DNA of 25,680 bases from Candidatus Hodarchaeota archaeon (GCA_016840305.1 JAEOSP010000736.1:1-25680), one strand, 5' to 3'; counted from the first letter of the stretch, positions 16,172 through 24,458 are shown. Program-made: numbers and translations. Notes: generated from the letters alone by a model not told the origin.

Positions 16172-18181
16172 ATGTCTGCAAGCCAATCGTCCACCCTTCA
16201 ATCGCCAGTCACAAGAACATATACTACGGGGTTACGATTCGAAGGAACTGATAGAAAAGAACGACGAGCTAAGGAACAGCAAGCAAATACCATTGTTCGT
16301 AACCTGCAAAAGCAAATTGGTGAAAAAATCACCCCTGACCGAATGGATGAAACACTAGATTTTGTTCGGGAACAAAAAAATCATTCAGGAACCAAAGGAG
16401 CAGCGGTACTCGCGAAAAAGTTTAACGATCGAAGTAATCTGGGACAAGTGGCTTATTTGACAATGCTAGCGGCGGCAAAAGGAACACTAGATCGAGAAAA
16501 GAAAATAACAACATTTATCGCTCGTTTACAAGAAGAACCGACCGCGGCAATAGAATGGCTGGTGTTTGGCCGCTCCCCATTCCTTGAATGGAGTCTACAG
16601 TGCCAACTAACCATCGCTTATGATTATAGCCGTAATTTAATCCATTCTGCACGGAGAACAGTTGATCGATACTTACCAGAAAAGTATCAATTATCACATT
16701 CATTACCACCACTTTCTAGATCAACTTTAGTTACTGCTATTGAACAATATCAGGCATCTATTACTCAACAATTTAGCTTACTTGAGAGAACATCTCACCG
16801 GCAAAAAGCTTATGCTAAAAAATTATCTACTTTCTACAAACATCGTTTATTACTGGCTGAAGGTCTTTCGAGATGGATAAATGACTGGAACACTAGAGAA
16901 ACAATTACTTTCTCGCGCTGGAAAGCGTTAAAGCGATTTACTCGGAGTGTAGAGGAATGGCTAGCATTAGCACAAAATCAAACAATTAAAAAATATAGTT
17001 ATTTATCTGTGATCAGAGGCATACTGGTACATGCACTGTTACCTCATGTTCAAGAAGGTACCGCTGTTAAGAAGTTGATTGACCAGGGAATAATCTGTCC
17101 AGAACATTTGGTAATCAAACCATTTAGAGAAGAAAAGAGAAATAGGAAAAATCGTCGTACATTAATCCCCCTGTCTTTATTGATGGGTAGTAAATATGTT
17201 GTGGGTCGCCCTGGTAGTAGTACCGTGATGACTGAATTAGCCAATACAAAAGGGTCATTTACAATTAGCATTTGGGTTCCCGGCCAGCGTAAAACCGCTT
17301 TAACCGCTAGCATTCGTTTTAGTAAGAAATTACAGCAATATCTAACGAATGGAGCAATCCTTAACTCACTTATTCTACGCAGTTCTGATGGTCCTAGTAG
17401 TAAGCTACTAGTAGATTTAGTCTTTACAGGTCAATATTGGATGTTTTTAAGCACGTCGTTTATGAAAAGCACCTCTTTGCAAAGTAATCAAACTACTTCC
17501 TATTTCACTGCTAATTCCGCTCTTGGTATTGATGTTAATCGCATTGGTCCTTTTATTCTTGCTTTTTCTGAGGATATTTCTTTACCTGATGAATTGTTAA
17601 TCCTCATGACTCGTTATCTACGTTTGGAAGGTGTTCTAGGTAAGTTACAGCGTTGTCAGGCAAGATGGGAAGGTTATTTTCACAAGAAACCTTCTCGTTT
17701 CCTTCAAAATCGTCTTGATAAGTATTCGTCTGAATTATCCTTTGTTCATGCACGTCGCAAGCGTCTTCTTCGTGAAATTCATCGTCAATGCGGCCGATTG
17801 GTTGCTCTGGCTGTCTTTCATACTGATGTTTCTCTGCTTGTTATCGAGGATTTACATCTTTCTGCTCGTGGTACTCGTGGTTCCTTAGCTAAGGCCATTC
17901 TTTCTATGCCTGATGATTTTGATCTCTTTACACGTGCCCTTCTTTTAGTTGAGTTATTTACTGGTAAATCTATTCCTCTTTGTTCTGTTAACCCTGCCTA
18001 TACTAGTTCTGGTCCTCATGTGGGTTGCCTATCTTCTCCTCCTGGTCGTCTTTCTCGTTCTTCTTCTTCTTCTTCTTATGATTTTGTCTCTTGTCCTGCT
18101 TGTGATCTATTAGTTAATACTCATCGTAACGCTGCTATTATCATTCGTGATCGTGTTCTTTCCTCTCCTCTTCCTGATTAA
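16172..18181 (+). CDS. tnpB: Large TnpB-family protein of the IS607 element, with altered RuvC-III and zinc-ribbon residues
   Basis: A 669-residue TnpB, much longer than the usual 350-450, mostly because of a long basic N-terminal half with no family match I can name. RuvC-I is LGIDVNRIGPFIL (D454) and RuvC-II is LLVIEDLHLSARG (E559). The zinc ribbon is altered: HVGC (H616, C619) stands where CxxC is expected, followed by CPAC (C641, C644), with an insert of Ser residues between. RuvC-III reads NTHRNAA, placing His651 where Asp is expected before xNAA. Histidine can serve at the metal site in some RuvC enzymes, so the protein may still cut DNA, or it may be nuclease-dead and RNA-guided only. 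Codon use changes within the gene: the first part is purine-rich and the last third is strongly pyrimidine-rich. TnpB of this group may favour retention of the element. Confidence 0.85.
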   Translation: MSASQSSTLQSPVTRTYTTGLRFEGTDRKERRAKEQQANTIVRNLQKQIGEKITPDRMDETLDFVREQKNHSGTKGAAVLAKKFNDRSNLGQVAYLTMLAAAKGTLDREKKITTFIARLQEEPTAAIEWLVFGRSPFLEWSLQCQLTIAYDYSRNLIHSARRTVDRYLPEKYQLSHSLPPLSRSTLVTAIEQYQASITQQFSLLERTSHRQKAYAKKLSTFYKHRLLLAEGLSRWINDWNTRETITFSRWKALKRFTRSVEEWLALAQNQTIKKYSYLSVIRGILVHALLPHVQEGTAVKKLIDQGIICPEHLVIKPFREEKRNRKNRRTLIPLSLLMGSKYVVGRPGSSTVMTELANTKGSFTISIWVPGQRKTALTASIRFSKKLQQYLTNGAILNSLILRSSDGPSSKLLVDLVFTGQYWMFLSTSFMKSTSLQSNQTTSYFTANSALGIDVNRIGPFILAFSEDISLPDELLILMTRYLRLEGVLGKLQRCQARWEGYFHKKPSRFLQNRLDKYSSELSFVHARRKRLLREIHRQCGRLVALAVFHTDVSLLVIEDLHLSARGTRGSLAKAILSMPDDFDLFTRALLLVELFTGKSIPLCSVNPAYTSSGPHVGCLSSPPGRLSRSSSSSSYDFVSCPACDLLVNTHRNAAIIIRDRVLSSPLPD

Positions 18182-18190
18182 TCTCTTTGT

Positions 18191-18217
18191 CGCTGTCCGC
18201 ATACCAGCGATTTTTCT
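18191..18217 (+). terminator. Hairpin plus T run after tnpB; possible end of a guide RNA
   Basis: CGCTG (18191-18195) and CAGCG (18205-18209) form a 5-bp stem with a 9-base loop, followed by ATTTTTCTTCC. It begins nine bases after the tnpB stop. In TnpB elements this region usually encodes the guide (omega) RNA scaffold, so this could be its 3' structure or a terminator. A second weak stem (GTTGT/ACAAC) lies at about 18224-18241. Confidence 0.35.
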
Positions 18218-18259
18218 TCCTTAGTTGTTCTTAGTTACAACTTTTGGTAAGATTATAGT

Positions 18260-18433
18260 ATGCGTAAATTTCCTGAAGTGATGAAATTAGCTAAAATGGA
18301 GGGAAAAAGAAAGCAAGAGAAAGAACACAAAGAGTTGAGAATAACTTCCCTTCCAGTTCGACGTAATCATATGGGAGAAAAAACCCTTGGTTTAATCTAT
18401 AATTACATTGGGAACAGATCTCATGATGGATAA
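18260..18433 (+). CDS. Possible small basic protein (57 aa), unrecognised
   Basis: An ATG-initiated frame of 57 residues begins 78 bases after tnpB: MRKFPEVMKLAKMEGKRKQE, then a Lys/Glu-rich stretch, then LPVRRNH and LGLIYNYIGN. It is highly charged with no known motif. No ribosome-binding site is clear, and the purine-rich composition alone could keep the frame open. It may be coding, a remnant next to the IS607 end, or chance. Confidence 0.22.
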   Translation: MRKFPEVMKLAKMEGKRKQEKEHKELRITSLPVRRNHMGEKTLGLIYNYIGNRSHDG

Positions 18434-18582
18434 GATGAAAGTAACTTATTTATCCATCCGTCACTTGAAAAGCTCTTTATCAAAAGTTTTAATCACGATA
18501 TCTCCTAATCAATTTCAACTATTATTTCTGGATTTTAAAGAATGGACTATTTTTTCAAAATTATCATTATCTATCAATTGTG

Positions 18583-19119
18583 TTAATTAAGGAATCCATT
18601 TTCTGACAAATAATCCAAAATTCTTTCAGCACTCTCTTCTGGTGTTTCCTTATCCGTTTCAATAACAAGTTCTGGACTAGGAGGTTCTTCATAAGGATGA
18701 CTTATGCCAGTAAAATTCTTTATTTCTCCTGCTATAGCTTTTTTGTACATTCCTTTGACATCTCTCTCTATACAGACCTCAACTGGACATTTTACAAAAA
18801 CTTCAATGAAGTTAGTTGTTTCTTTCCGAGCCGTTTCTCTTGCAGATATATATGGTGAAATAAAGGAAACTAAGGTCGCCACACCATTTCTACTTAGCAA
18901 TTTTGCAACAAATGTTATCCTTTCAAGGTTTGTTTTTCTATCAGCCTCCGTAAAGCCTAAATCTTTGGTAAGACTCTGACGAACAACATCTCCGTCTAAA
19001 ATTTCGACATTTTTTCCAGTGGCTTTAATCTTAGGTTCTAATCTAGAAGTTATAGCGCTTTTTCCAGAACCAGATAATCCTGTAAACCATAGTACAAAAC
19101 CATTTTTCTTATTTAACAT
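18583..19119 (-). CDS. cysC: Adenylylsulfate (APS) kinase
   Basis: Phosphorylates APS at the 3' hydroxyl with ATP to give PAPS, the sulfate donor for sulfotransferases. The 178-residue protein has a Walker A loop GLSGSGKS (14-21), the DGD element in LDGDVVRQ, the substrate-binding RKTNLERI stretch, FISPY, and the family end VFVKCPVEVCIERDVKGMYK followed by TGISHPYEEP. All expected motifs are present. The start overlaps the end of the phosphodiesterase gene by 11 bases, so translation is probably coupled. It is the last gene of the operon. With no PAPS reductase seen nearby and a sulfotransferase in the window, the PAPS is more likely used for sulfation than for cysteine synthesis, though this is an inference. 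Confidence 0.95.
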   Translation of the reverse strand: MLNKKNGFVLWFTGLSGSGKSAITSRLEPKIKATGKNVEILDGDVVRQSLTKDLGFTEADRKTNLERITFVAKLLSRNGVATLVSFISPYISARETARKETTNFIEVFVKCPVEVCIERDVKGMYKKAIAGEIKNFTGISHPYEEPPSPELVIETDKETPEESAERILDYLSENGFLN

Positions 19120-20494
19120 TTTGAATCACTTTTCCATCTAAATTCTTAGGTATTTTTTCATCTAATAGATGAAGAATAGTAGGTGTGATATCCTCAATAT
19201 TCGCACTAGTTTTCCCCCTCGGGAGTTTATTGTTTGGATCATAAAGGATAAACAATCCATCCCAATCATGCATTGCATCGCCAGAAGCAGTTTCATTTTC
19301 AAAAATATAGCAAGAATCATGACCAATTGTTCCAGCTGCTCTCCAATTAAGATTATCATAGATAATCATGAGATCTGGATAATCACCTTTTGGATTGCTA
19401 TATACTTCTTCTGGATTAAATACTAAGTTATTCATGGGTTGACCATTATGATCTTTCAAATTGCGCAATTTCTGTTGTAATATTTCTAGTTCTTCTCTAT
19501 AATCCTTTTTATCGATTATGCCATTTTTCTCCCTACCTTTTACATTCAAAAATATTCTTGAGTAGTATCCCCCCCAACCCCAAGCTTTGGTTTTAGACCA
19601 ATCGATATCCGCCTCAGATATTTTGGTTGGTTTCTTAGGAGGATTTTTCAATACAAGATAATCCTCTCTTATCAGCCATTCATTTATACAAAAAGCTCCT
19701 TGCATTAGTTTTACTCCATGATCAGATACTACCAGAACATAGGTATTATCAAGTTTTTTGAGAATCTCTCCAATGTGCTGGTCAATAGCTTTGTAATATT
19801 CGCGGATAACATCTTTGAACTTAGAATCTGGTTTGTATAGCTGGTGTTCTTTATCATGATAACGCCAGAATGCATGTTGTATCCGATCTACACCTATTTC
19901 CACAAAGGCAAAAAAATCCCACGGTTTTTCTTTTAATAAATATTTAATAATTTTCATGTTATTTTCTAACATCTGAAAGGTTTGATCGCGTATTTCCGTC
20001 AGATTTCCAGTGCGGATTTCAATATCTGGTATGTAGGAGTTGACTTGGTCTTCTATATCTGTTTTCAGCTCGGAAGGATATGTATAGTTACTCACCGAAC
20101 CTGGAGTTAAAAAACAACTTACAACCCAACCATTAACATATGGAGGGGGATAGCTCGGTGGTATAGCAAACAAGCAAGATTTTTTCCCTCTATTTCCCAA
20201 AATATCCCATACTTTAGGTTCTTTTATATCTCTGGGGCTTGTAATCCATATATCTGAGTAAGAGTTATCTTTTCTATGCCTAAATCCATATATTCCTAAT
20301 TTTCCTGGTTTTTTTCCAGTGAACATAACCATCCATGCAGGAATGGTGATCGGAGGCATACAGGTCTTTAATGTCCCATAAAGGCCATTCTCCACCATTT
20401 TTGACAAATTTGGTAAATCTTCCCGAAATTCCTCAAAAACCAGTTCAGGAGAAGCGCAATCAAGACCTATTACAAGGAGTTTTGGGCTTACCAT
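19109..20494 (-). CDS. Alkaline-phosphatase-superfamily phosphodiesterase or nucleotide pyrophosphatase
   Basis: A 461-residue two-metal hydrolase of the type I phosphodiesterase group, with no signal peptide, so probably cytoplasmic. Likely metal ligands and nucleophile: D12 (IGLDCASPE), T50 (PPITIPAWMVMFTG), D203 and H207 (GVDRIQHAFW), D258 and H259 (VVSDHG), and H409 (AMHDWDGLF). The threonine nucleophile points to a phosphodiesterase or phosphatase; classical sulfatases use a modified cysteine or serine. It sits between ATP sulfurylase and APS kinase, overlapping the latter. The substrate is not known. Acting on a nucleotide of the pathway (APS, PAPS or PAP, the sulfotransferase by-product) is a reasonable guess. 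I chose the ATG at 20494; a GTG at 20506, eight bases after the sulfurylase stop, is the alternative. Confidence 0.85.
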   Translation of the reverse strand: MVSPKLLVIGLDCASPELVFEEFREDLPNLSKMVENGLYGTLKTCMPPITIPAWMVMFTGKKPGKLGIYGFRHRKDNSYSDIWITSPRDIKEPKVWDILGNRGKKSCLFAIPPSYPPPYVNGWVVSCFLTPGSVSNYTYPSELKTDIEDQVNSYIPDIEIRTGNLTEIRDQTFQMLENNMKIIKYLLKEKPWDFFAFVEIGVDRIQHAFWRYHDKEHQLYKPDSKFKDVIREYYKAIDQHIGEILKKLDNTYVLVVSDHGVKLMQGAFCINEWLIREDYLVLKNPPKKPTKISEADIDWSKTKAWGWGGYYSRIFLNVKGREKNGIIDKKDYREELEILQQKLRNLKDHNGQPMNNLVFNPEEVYSNPKGDYPDLMIIYDNLNWRAAGTIGHDSCYIFENETASGDAMHDWDGLFILYDPNNKLPRGKTSANIEDITPTILHLLDEKIPKNLDGKVIQNVK

Positions 20495-20514
20495 TGGAAC
20501 TCGCACATTACTTC

Positions 20515-21660
20515 TTACTCAACAAACGGATTATCATACTGGAGAATAATATCTGCTACTTCAGGTCTCATCTGTTCTGCAGGTGGATGCTTCCCACTTA
20601 TGAGCATTTCTCTGATTTTTGTTCCACTGAAATTTATGTGGTACTCTGCTGAATGAGGACATATTTTTTCATTTACAACTGATCCACATTTTGTGCAATG
20701 AGAAAAAGATCTGAAGAAAAGTGGAACAATACCAATATCGGGGAAATCATCGAAAATCTCCTGCGCCTCGAAGGGGCCATAATATTTTCCTACACCGGCA
20801 TGATCTCTTCCTACGATGAAATGCGTACATCCATAATTTTTTCTCATTATAGCATGAAAAATCGCTTCTTTGGGACCAGCATATCGCATTTCTGTTAATA
20901 GAGTTACTAATACTGATCTTTCCTGAAGATAATAATGGTCAATCAGAGCTTGGTATGAATCTAGGATTACCTCATCCTTAAAATCTCCTTTTTTCTTTTT
21001 ACCAATAACAGGATTGATAAAAATTCCATCAACGAAAGTTAAAGCTGCTTTTTGAACATATTCATGACCAATATGGGGAGCATTTCTTGTTTGAAAACCT
21101 ACTATTGTTTTCCAACCCTTTGCTTTGAAAAGAACTCGTGTTTCTTTCGGTGTTAACCTATACTGGTTAAAAGGAACGTCAGGCCGTTTGAGTAAATCAA
21201 TATCGCCTCCTAATAAAACCCCATCCTGTTTTACTATTCGCTCAACTCCAGGATGCTTTTCATCAGTTGTACCAAATACTGATTTTGTCCAGCGTTTTTT
21301 ATCTGTTATAAAAATATCCTCAATTTCCATTAACGCAACTACTTCTCCCTCATATGTCAATGCTATCTGGTCATCTTCCTTAAAGTTTTCAGTAGCTTTC
21401 TTAGGAACGTTGAATGTCATTGGAATTGTCCAAGCGATATCCGTTGTTAACCTATTTGAATCAATTACGGAATCAAATTCTAGCTCTGACATATAGCCTT
21501 CTAATGGGCTAAAAGTGCCAATAGCAATATTTTCAATTTCAATATACTTCTCTCTAGAAATTGGAATCGTAGAAAAATCATTAATTTCATCTTGAAGACG
21601 TTCAATTTGAGTCATTGATAGGATCTTGTTTGTCAACCGACCGCCATGAGGTTTAACCAA
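20515..21660 (-). CDS. sat: Sulfate adenylyltransferase (ATP sulfurylase)
   Basis: Joins sulfate and ATP to give APS and pyrophosphate, the first step toward PAPS. The 381-residue protein has the nucleotide-binding QTRNAPHIGHE (190-200), GRDHAGVG (284-291), MRYAGPKEA (258-266), and a probable zinc site with C322, C325, C334 and H336, as in archaeal and other single-domain enzymes. No APS kinase domain is fused; that gene is separate in the operon. The start is TTG at 21660: GGAGAG lies seven bases ahead of it, and the resulting N-terminus (VKPHGGRL) is the conserved start of the family, whereas the first ATG would remove it. It begins 12 bases after the small upstream gene, whose stop codon touches the ribosome-binding site. 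Confidence 0.96.
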   Translation of the reverse strand: MVKPHGGRLTNKILSMTQIERLQDEINDFSTIPISREKYIEIENIAIGTFSPLEGYMSELEFDSVIDSNRLTTDIAWTIPMTFNVPKKATENFKEDDQIALTYEGEVVALMEIEDIFITDKKRWTKSVFGTTDEKHPGVERIVKQDGVLLGGDIDLLKRPDVPFNQYRLTPKETRVLFKAKGWKTIVGFQTRNAPHIGHEYVQKAALTFVDGIFINPVIGKKKKGDFKDEVILDSYQALIDHYYLQERSVLVTLLTEMRYAGPKEAIFHAIMRKNYGCTHFIVGRDHAGVGKYYGPFEAQEIFDDFPDIGIVPLFFRSFSHCTKCGSVVNEKICPHSAEYHINFSGTKIREMLISGKHPPAEQMRPEVADIILQYDNPFVE

Positions 21661-21672
21661 TAAAATTCTCTC

Positions 21673-21891
21673 CTACAAATATCCTAGACGCTCTAATCGT
21701 TGTTTAATCTGTTGCTCTTCCTGCGGATCAATTTTATCAGGAGTATCTGCATGTAAAATTTGTTGAAGAACATGTTCAACGTAATCATCTATTGATTTGA
21801 AGTTATTTTCTTTTGATTTTTGTTTCAGTAAATCGTATAGATGTCTGGAAATATTAATACTTTTAGTACTATCGTTCAAGCTTATCGCCAA
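21673..21891 (-). CDS. Small ribbon-helix-helix-like protein at the head of the sulfate-activation operon
   Basis: A 72-residue protein. Residues 11-46 (KSINISRHLYDLLKQKS, then FKSIDDYVEHVLQQIL) have the strand-helix-helix pattern of ribbon-helix-helix domains, which usually bind DNA as dimers. The tail ends IKQRLERLGYL. A similar RLxxLGYL ending is common at the C-terminus of alkaline-phosphatase-superfamily and sulfatase proteins, while the phosphodiesterase in this operon lacks it. The protein may therefore be a regulator of the operon or a detached tail domain that works with the phosphodiesterase. The start is TTG at 21891, as no ATG is available; the likely transcript starts about five bases ahead, so the message may be nearly leaderless. 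It is followed directly by sat. Confidence 0.7.
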   Translation of the reverse strand: MAISLNDSTKSINISRHLYDLLKQKSKENNFKSIDDYVEHVLQQILHADTPDKIDPQEEQQIKQRLERLGYL

Positions 21892-21916
21892 CCTTTTTTG
21901 AATTTAGGAGTAAGAG

Positions 21917-21926
21917 ATTTATATAA
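21917..21926 (-). promoter_or_regulatory. TATA box for the sulfate-activation operon
   Basis: On the minus strand this reads TTATATAAAT, about 30 bases ahead of the TTG start of the first gene. Expected initiation near 21896 fits a nearly leaderless operon transcript covering the RHH-like gene, sat, the phosphodiesterase and cysC. Confidence 0.55.
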
Positions 21927-22303
21927 TTTCAATTATAACTATTTTTAGAAGAATAAAAAAAAAATAATTAACTATTATGACTAAATGAATGATATAGAAA
22001 TGAATCTTAGTCGTCAATACAAAGAGAAAACTTCCTTAAAAGTTGACCTATTCAACTTTTTTCGACTGTATGGGTTGTTTTTCACCTCTAGCGTGAGAGA
22101 AACGAATGTCTTTTTAACTTCAGATGAAGAAAAGCCTCAATGCTAGCGAAACTGACCGAGTCTTTTTTTATACTTCGAGCTTCTAGAGAAAACTGGTCAT
22201 TCTTGGCTATCGTTTTAACTGTTGTACCCTTGTATCAGGAGGACGTGTAGAAAAATAGATTACTCACCAAGAGCTCGTTAGCATTAATAGTGAGGCAATA
22301 AAT
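21927..22303. other. Intergenic region, no gene seen
   Basis: AT-rich, with an A run near 21955-21966 and no long reading frame. A weak stem (CTCT-AGCGTG-AGAG) lies near 22086-22099. AGGAGG near 22239 resembles a ribosome-binding site but no gene follows. The segment lies between the operon promoter and the end of an arylsulfotransferase gene that points toward it. Confidence 0.4.
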
Positions 22304-23971
22304 TTACAATTTTCTTTTTTTTCTTAGCGTTGTGGTGATCATCCCTAATTCTAATAGAAGAATAACAATTGTTGGTATCGTTACTGAGTTTGATGTTGTC
22401 TCTGAAGGAGAGATACCAACATAAACAACGACTGTATCTTCAGTTGTATGCCCTCCCTCATCAGCAACTGCCAATTTGAAAATATACTTACCTTGTTTTA
22501 GTGAATTAAGGTTAAATGTTAGATTAGTTGGGCGCCAGAATTTATCAAACACGACTTCCCCTTCATAAATTTCGTTACCATCCCGATAAAATGTATAAGA
22601 GCCTTTCATTTTCAGTTTTGTTCTGAAATTATACCATGTTTGCCAGGATAATGTTATAGGATCTCCTATTGCAATCAATTTATCCTCAGGAATACTAAGA
22701 ATTGGGTTTAATCGAAATCTCTCAGCTCTGAAAATACCATAATTTCCTCCTTTAAAGTACATTTCCCAAACAACATCACCTGTTTCATTCACCTCGACAA
22801 GTCTCGGACCAATGTCTGTTGCAGGATGAGTCTGTGTTCCAAAGGTACCAAAACGATTTCCATTGGGTAATCTATCTACATCGCCCCAAACAGCTGAAAA
22901 ATATTCACCTGATCCAGTCCAAACCCACGAAATATTGGCTGTCATGGTAGTTTCATTAATGGTGATCTCTAGAAGACGTGAACGATGGTTATTTAGCTTC
23001 GTTTTATTCAAATAATCATTGTCAAAAAGAATAAAGGTGTTATTATCAACTTTTTTGAGTGCATGGTTATGATAAAAGAGATTCTGGCGCTGTTTGCCAT
23101 AATGGTCGAAAAGAGTAAAATCCCCGTATTCACCTAAGCCCCACAAAACCTCTCCAGTCTTATGATCTATTTTAAAGAAAGTATTCAGATTTCGGCAGTT
23201 AAGGTAAATCATATCTTCTTCTATATCCCAAAAGACACTATTGGAATGTGTGACATCCATATGTGCTGTTGTGGTTATTTCTCCAGGCCACCATTCAAAG
23301 GGAACAAATGAACTAGTGTTTAATTCCCATATTACTTCACCATCCATATTCATTTCGCGAATGGTATCATAATCAAAAGCGTAAGTATCAATTAGATTGT
23401 GACCAGGAATAGTAACATAAGGATTAATAATAGTATATGTTTCTAAGGTCATGAAAGTTTTAGTTGTTGGATTATAGGAGATATCATGGTGGCTAGAGAA
23501 GTTAAACATCTGATTTCTTCCTGTCTCTCTATTCCATAAATATGTTGTATTTTCGAAAACTAGCAGGAATGTAGTGGAATTGATAGGATGGCCATAACCA
23601 TCATTTTTTTCTATTTGAAATTCGTCTATTATTTCTCCTTCCATATCAGTTATTCTAAAATTAGGGGGTGGATTATCAAAATCCCGAAATTGGAAGAGAT
23701 TATAACCTTCAAAAGCTTCTCCTAAATGATTAATAGTTGGTTTTTGTACAGGTTGTGTTACTCCCGCTGTTCTTTTTGAAATAGCATTTGTTTTGCTATT
23801 ATTTGTGAAAGTTTTAGTGTTTTGAGATTGTATGATAAAAATGTCCGCATTATAAATTGAATTAACCAATAAAGACCCTGATTGGCAAGAAGATAAAATT
23901 AGAATAGTGAGTACTACAATATGTGAATATGACGAATGGAAATCTTGATTCAATGAGAATATGGTCACCAT
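22304..23971 (-). CDS. Membrane-tethered arylsulfotransferase-like protein
   Basis: A 555-residue surface protein of the same ASST type as 13193-15331 but without the SCP2 domain. A hydrophobic N-terminus (about 17-28) ends LSSCQ, which could be a lipobox or plain signal peptide. A C-terminal helix (about 533-547) ends RKKRKL. The propeller includes SSHHDISYNPTTKTF, VTHSNSVFWD with the HxN pair, LNCRNLNTFFKID with the arginine 18 residues after that histidine, YHNHALKKV with the candidate sulfated histidine, and VDRLPNGNRFGTFG. All correspond to ASST active-site positions, so activity is plausible. Before the C-terminal helix is a beta-rich domain of about 100 residues. I chose the ATG at 23971, with GGAG eight bases ahead, over a TTG at 24052 that would lengthen the signal region and run into the FtsX fragment. 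A near-identical tail survives at 7643-7744. Confidence 0.83.
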   Translation of the reverse strand: MVTIFSLNQDFHSSYSHIVVLTILILSSCQSGSLLVNSIYNADIFIIQSQNTKTFTNNSKTNAISKRTAGVTQPVQKPTINHLGEAFEGYNLFQFRDFDNPPPNFRITDMEGEIIDEFQIEKNDGYGHPINSTTFLLVFENTTYLWNRETGRNQMFNFSSHHDISYNPTTKTFMTLETYTIINPYVTIPGHNLIDTYAFDYDTIREMNMDGEVIWELNTSSFVPFEWWPGEITTTAHMDVTHSNSVFWDIEEDMIYLNCRNLNTFFKIDHKTGEVLWGLGEYGDFTLFDHYGKQRQNLFYHNHALKKVDNNTFILFDNDYLNKTKLNNHRSRLLEITINETTMTANISWVWTGSGEYFSAVWGDVDRLPNGNRFGTFGTQTHPATDIGPRLVEVNETGDVVWEMYFKGGNYGIFRAERFRLNPILSIPEDKLIAIGDPITLSWQTWYNFRTKLKMKGSYTFYRDGNEIYEGEVVFDKFWRPTNLTFNLNSLKQGKYIFKLAVADEGGHTTEDTVVVYVGISPSETTSNSVTIPTIVILLLELGMITTTLRKKRKL

Positions 23972-24050
23972 ATGAATGGCTCCGTCATTCGAAAGGAGAA
24001 GTACCACTTTATTTATAATTATCTGAAAATTACCAAATTTATATTCTTCC

Positions 24051-24293
24051 AATGTTCTATTTCGGAATTATTGGTCGAACGATTCTGTAAATTGGTTCAT
24101 AATGAAAAAATCACCAGATTGTGAAGATCAGAATATCGTTGTCCAACAGCTTTCAGAGAATTATCCCACTTTAGCAGAGGTAATTCCAGTTGAGTATTAT
24201 ATGAGAGCTATCAGAAGTACATTGACGATGATGACTGATTCTTTTCAGCTAATAATCATTTATACATTTCTTATTTTCTTTAAATGCTTATAG
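24051..24293 (+). pseudogene. Internal fragment of a second FtsX-type permease gene
   Basis: Matches codons about 667-743 of the FtsX gene (6986 to about 7216), beginning NVLFRNYWSND and running through EDQNIVVQ, PTLAEVIPV and IRSTLTMMT to IIIYTFLI, with long identical DNA stretches. The frame stays open through the match and ends at TAG (24291-24293) soon after similarity is lost. Both ends of the parent gene are missing. It starts just upstream of the neighbouring arylsulfotransferase gene. Confidence 0.85.
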
Positions 24294-24458
24294 AACTTCT
24301 ACTGCCTTCTGTTACCTATATAAATATCATTTTTTTGTTTTTTTCCAAACGCTTTTTGTAAAAAAGTATGATTTAGGAAATAATACCGAGTTTTCCAGAG
24401 AAACACTCAGCAGATTCTAAGTTGATTTATATGTTGAATGATATATGGATTATTATTC
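24294..24458. other. Spacer, nothing recognised
   Basis: AT-rich with T runs near 24330; it may contain the end of the FtsX fragment's former transcript. No gene or repeat could be supported. Confidence 0.3.

Larger units (their letters stand above)
15421..18245 (+). mobile_element. IS607-type insertion element (serine recombinase plus TnpB); ends approximate
   Basis: Defined by adjacent tnpA and tnpB genes in the usual IS607 order. The left limit is set at a hairpin TTAGCT-CAC-AGCTAA (15421-15435) and the right limit just after a hairpin and T run downstream of tnpB. Exact ends are uncertain: IS607 elements make no target duplication and have no long inverted repeats, so sequence alone cannot fix them. 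It lies in the gap after the SCP2/arylsulfotransferase gene and does not break a recognisable gene. Confidence 0.7.

Noticed and set aside
18059..18078. Run of TCT codons as a functional repeat
   Set aside because: It encodes a Ser stretch inside the zinc-ribbon insert of TnpB and fits the general pyrimidine bias there; it is not a separate repeat element.
18408..18590. 60-codon plus-strand frame before the APS kinase gene
   Set aside because: No ribosome-binding site, no recognisable motif, and composition expected of AT-rich spacer.
23972..24052. Upstream extension of the arylsulfotransferase gene to a TTG at 24052
   Set aside because: It adds 27 residues before a normal signal region, lacks a ribosome-binding site and abuts the FtsX fragment; the ATG at 23971 has GGAG at good spacing.
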